Below, piece by piece: positions 5,413 through 5,994 of a stretch of DNA of 5,994 bases. A program made the position numbers and the translations under genes. Within the stretch, counting starts at the first letter, position 1. Each line of letters begins with the position of its first letter. This DNA is from Microcaldota archaeon (GTDB taxonomy: Archaea > Micrarchaeota > Micrarchaeia > Burarchaeales > Burarchaeaceae). The notes below the pieces were generated by a model that saw only the letters and a list, made by a program, of their open reading frames with translations, was not told where the DNA came from and did not search any database. Location of the stretch: NCBI GenBank assembly GCA_003660965.1, contig QMVF01000049.1, positions 1-5,994 of the forward strand, in the 5' to 3' direction.

Positions 5413-5994
5413 TCACATCTCAAACTCAAACAAATCCCCATTTTTCTGCTTCAGCCTCTTGATAGCCTTCTTCACACCCTGCTCATGAAGCCCCATACCC
5501 AGACTCTCGCTCAGGAACTCCATCACATTCTTACCAGAATACTCGCCAAGCACCAGCCTCCTCCTGTTGCCCACGCTCTCGGGTGAGAAAGCCTCGTACG
5601 AATTGCCGTTGCGCAGAACTGCAGCCAGATGCGTACCTCCCTTGTGCCTGAACGCATTCTCGCCCACAACAGGCTTGAATTCATCAGTTGGTATGCCTGT
5701 GAATGCTGACAGCATTTGCGAGAGCTTGGTCAGATGCTTAGTTCTCACATTGAGCTCAACTCCATGAAGCACTCTCAAAGCCATCACCAATTCAGCAAGG
5801 CTCACAATTCCACACCTCTCACCAACTCCATTAATTGTAGTGTGCACGCAAGTTGCACCTGCCTCCAAACCAGCAAGCGCATTTGCCAATGCCAAGCCCA
5901 GATCGTTGTGGCAGTGGAGGTCCAGCGGGACGCTCACCTGGCTCCTCAGGCTTTTCACCAAACCTCCCATCCTCTCCGGAGTCATGGTGCCAAC
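5413..5994 (-). CDS. lysS: Homocitrate synthase (LysS-like), C-terminal 193 residues, 5' end outside the window
   Basis: Homocitrate synthase condenses acetyl-CoA with 2-oxoglutarate, the committed step of the aminoadipate route to lysine. The visible part enters the TIM barrel at VGTMTPERM (DTVG-type strand). It carries the metal-binding HCHND motif (visible residues 27-31), the NGVGERCGIVSL segment (55-66), and GENAFRHKGGTH (111-122) of the HCS/IPMS/citramalate synthase superfamily. It ends soon after the VGNRRRLVLGEYSGKN segment, so it lacks the LeuA-type C-terminal regulatory domain. The frame is open to the right edge, so the true start is missing. The stop is TGA at 5413-5415. Motifs alone do not separate homocitrate from isopropylmalate or citramalate synthase, and HKGGTH differs from the commoner HKAGIH/HESGIH. 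The assignment to homocitrate rests on the downstream lysTUB-WXYZ genes. A 62-base gap separates it from the RAM-domain gene. Confidence 0.85.
   Translation of the reverse strand, partial: VGTMTPERMGGLVKSLRSQVSVPLDLHCHNDLGLALANALAGLEAGATCVHTTINGVGERCGIVSLAELVMALRVLHGVELNVRTKHLTKLSQMLSAFTGIPTDEFKPVVGENAFRHKGGTHLAAVLRNGNSYEAFSPESVGNRRRLVLGEYSGKNVMEFLSESLGMGLHEQGVKKAIKRLKQKNGDLFEFEM

Noticed and set aside
2320..5994. Reading lysS-T-U-B as a leucine operon (leuA-C-D-B)
   Set aside because: The families are shared, but the immediate lysWXYZ continuation and the matching gene order favour the aminoadipate pathway. Dual use is kept as a hypothesis only.

Overview
The window holds one tightly packed block of genes, all on the minus strand. 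Reading from the right edge (position 5994) to the left edge (position 1), it encodes the amino-group-carrier-protein (LysW) route of lysine biosynthesis through alpha-aminoadipate. The organism is most likely an archaeon. The gene order resembles, from memory, the lys cluster of Thermococcales. Arginine is often AGG/AGA and isoleucine often ATA, Shine-Dalgarno sequences are strong, genes overlap or sit a few bases apart, and the one gap of note carries an archaeal-looking TATA box. The sequence alone does not settle the lineage, and a bacterial carrier of the same pathway cannot be formally excluded.

Layout in transcription order: the C-terminal part of a homocitrate-synthase-type enzyme (lysS-like, cut by the right edge); a free-standing Lrp/AsnC effector-binding (RAM) domain without a DNA-binding domain; the homoaconitase large and small subunits (lysT, lysU); homoisocitrate dehydrogenase (lysB); then, after an 81-base gap, the 56-residue carrier protein lysW, the ATP-grasp ligase lysX, the reductase lysY, and the first 42 codons of the kinase lysZ (cut by the left edge). 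The first group makes alpha-aminoadipate precursors from 2-oxoglutarate and acetyl-CoA. LysX attaches aminoadipate to the C-terminal Glu of LysW, LysZ phosphorylates it and LysY reduces it. The aminotransferase (LysN) and hydrolase (LysK) expected to finish the pathway are not in the window.

Most junctions look translationally coupled: stop codons overlap or touch the next gene's Shine-Dalgarno sequence (RAM/lysT, lysT/lysU, lysW/lysX, lysX/lysY), or the next gene starts inside the previous one (lysU/lysB).

The most unusual feature is a perfect 34-bp direct repeat at the 3' end of lysB. Its two copies lie 72 bp apart in phase. It looks like a 72-bp duplication or insertion that replaced the natural end of the dehydrogenase with a basic ten-residue tail and pushed lysB away from lysW. 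The downstream copy runs directly into the likely lysW promoter. The other point of interest is the RAM-domain gene wedged between homocitrate synthase and homoaconitase, a candidate lysine sensor. No mobile element, RNA gene or genuine CRISPR array was found, and no gene-free stretch exceeds about 81 bases.
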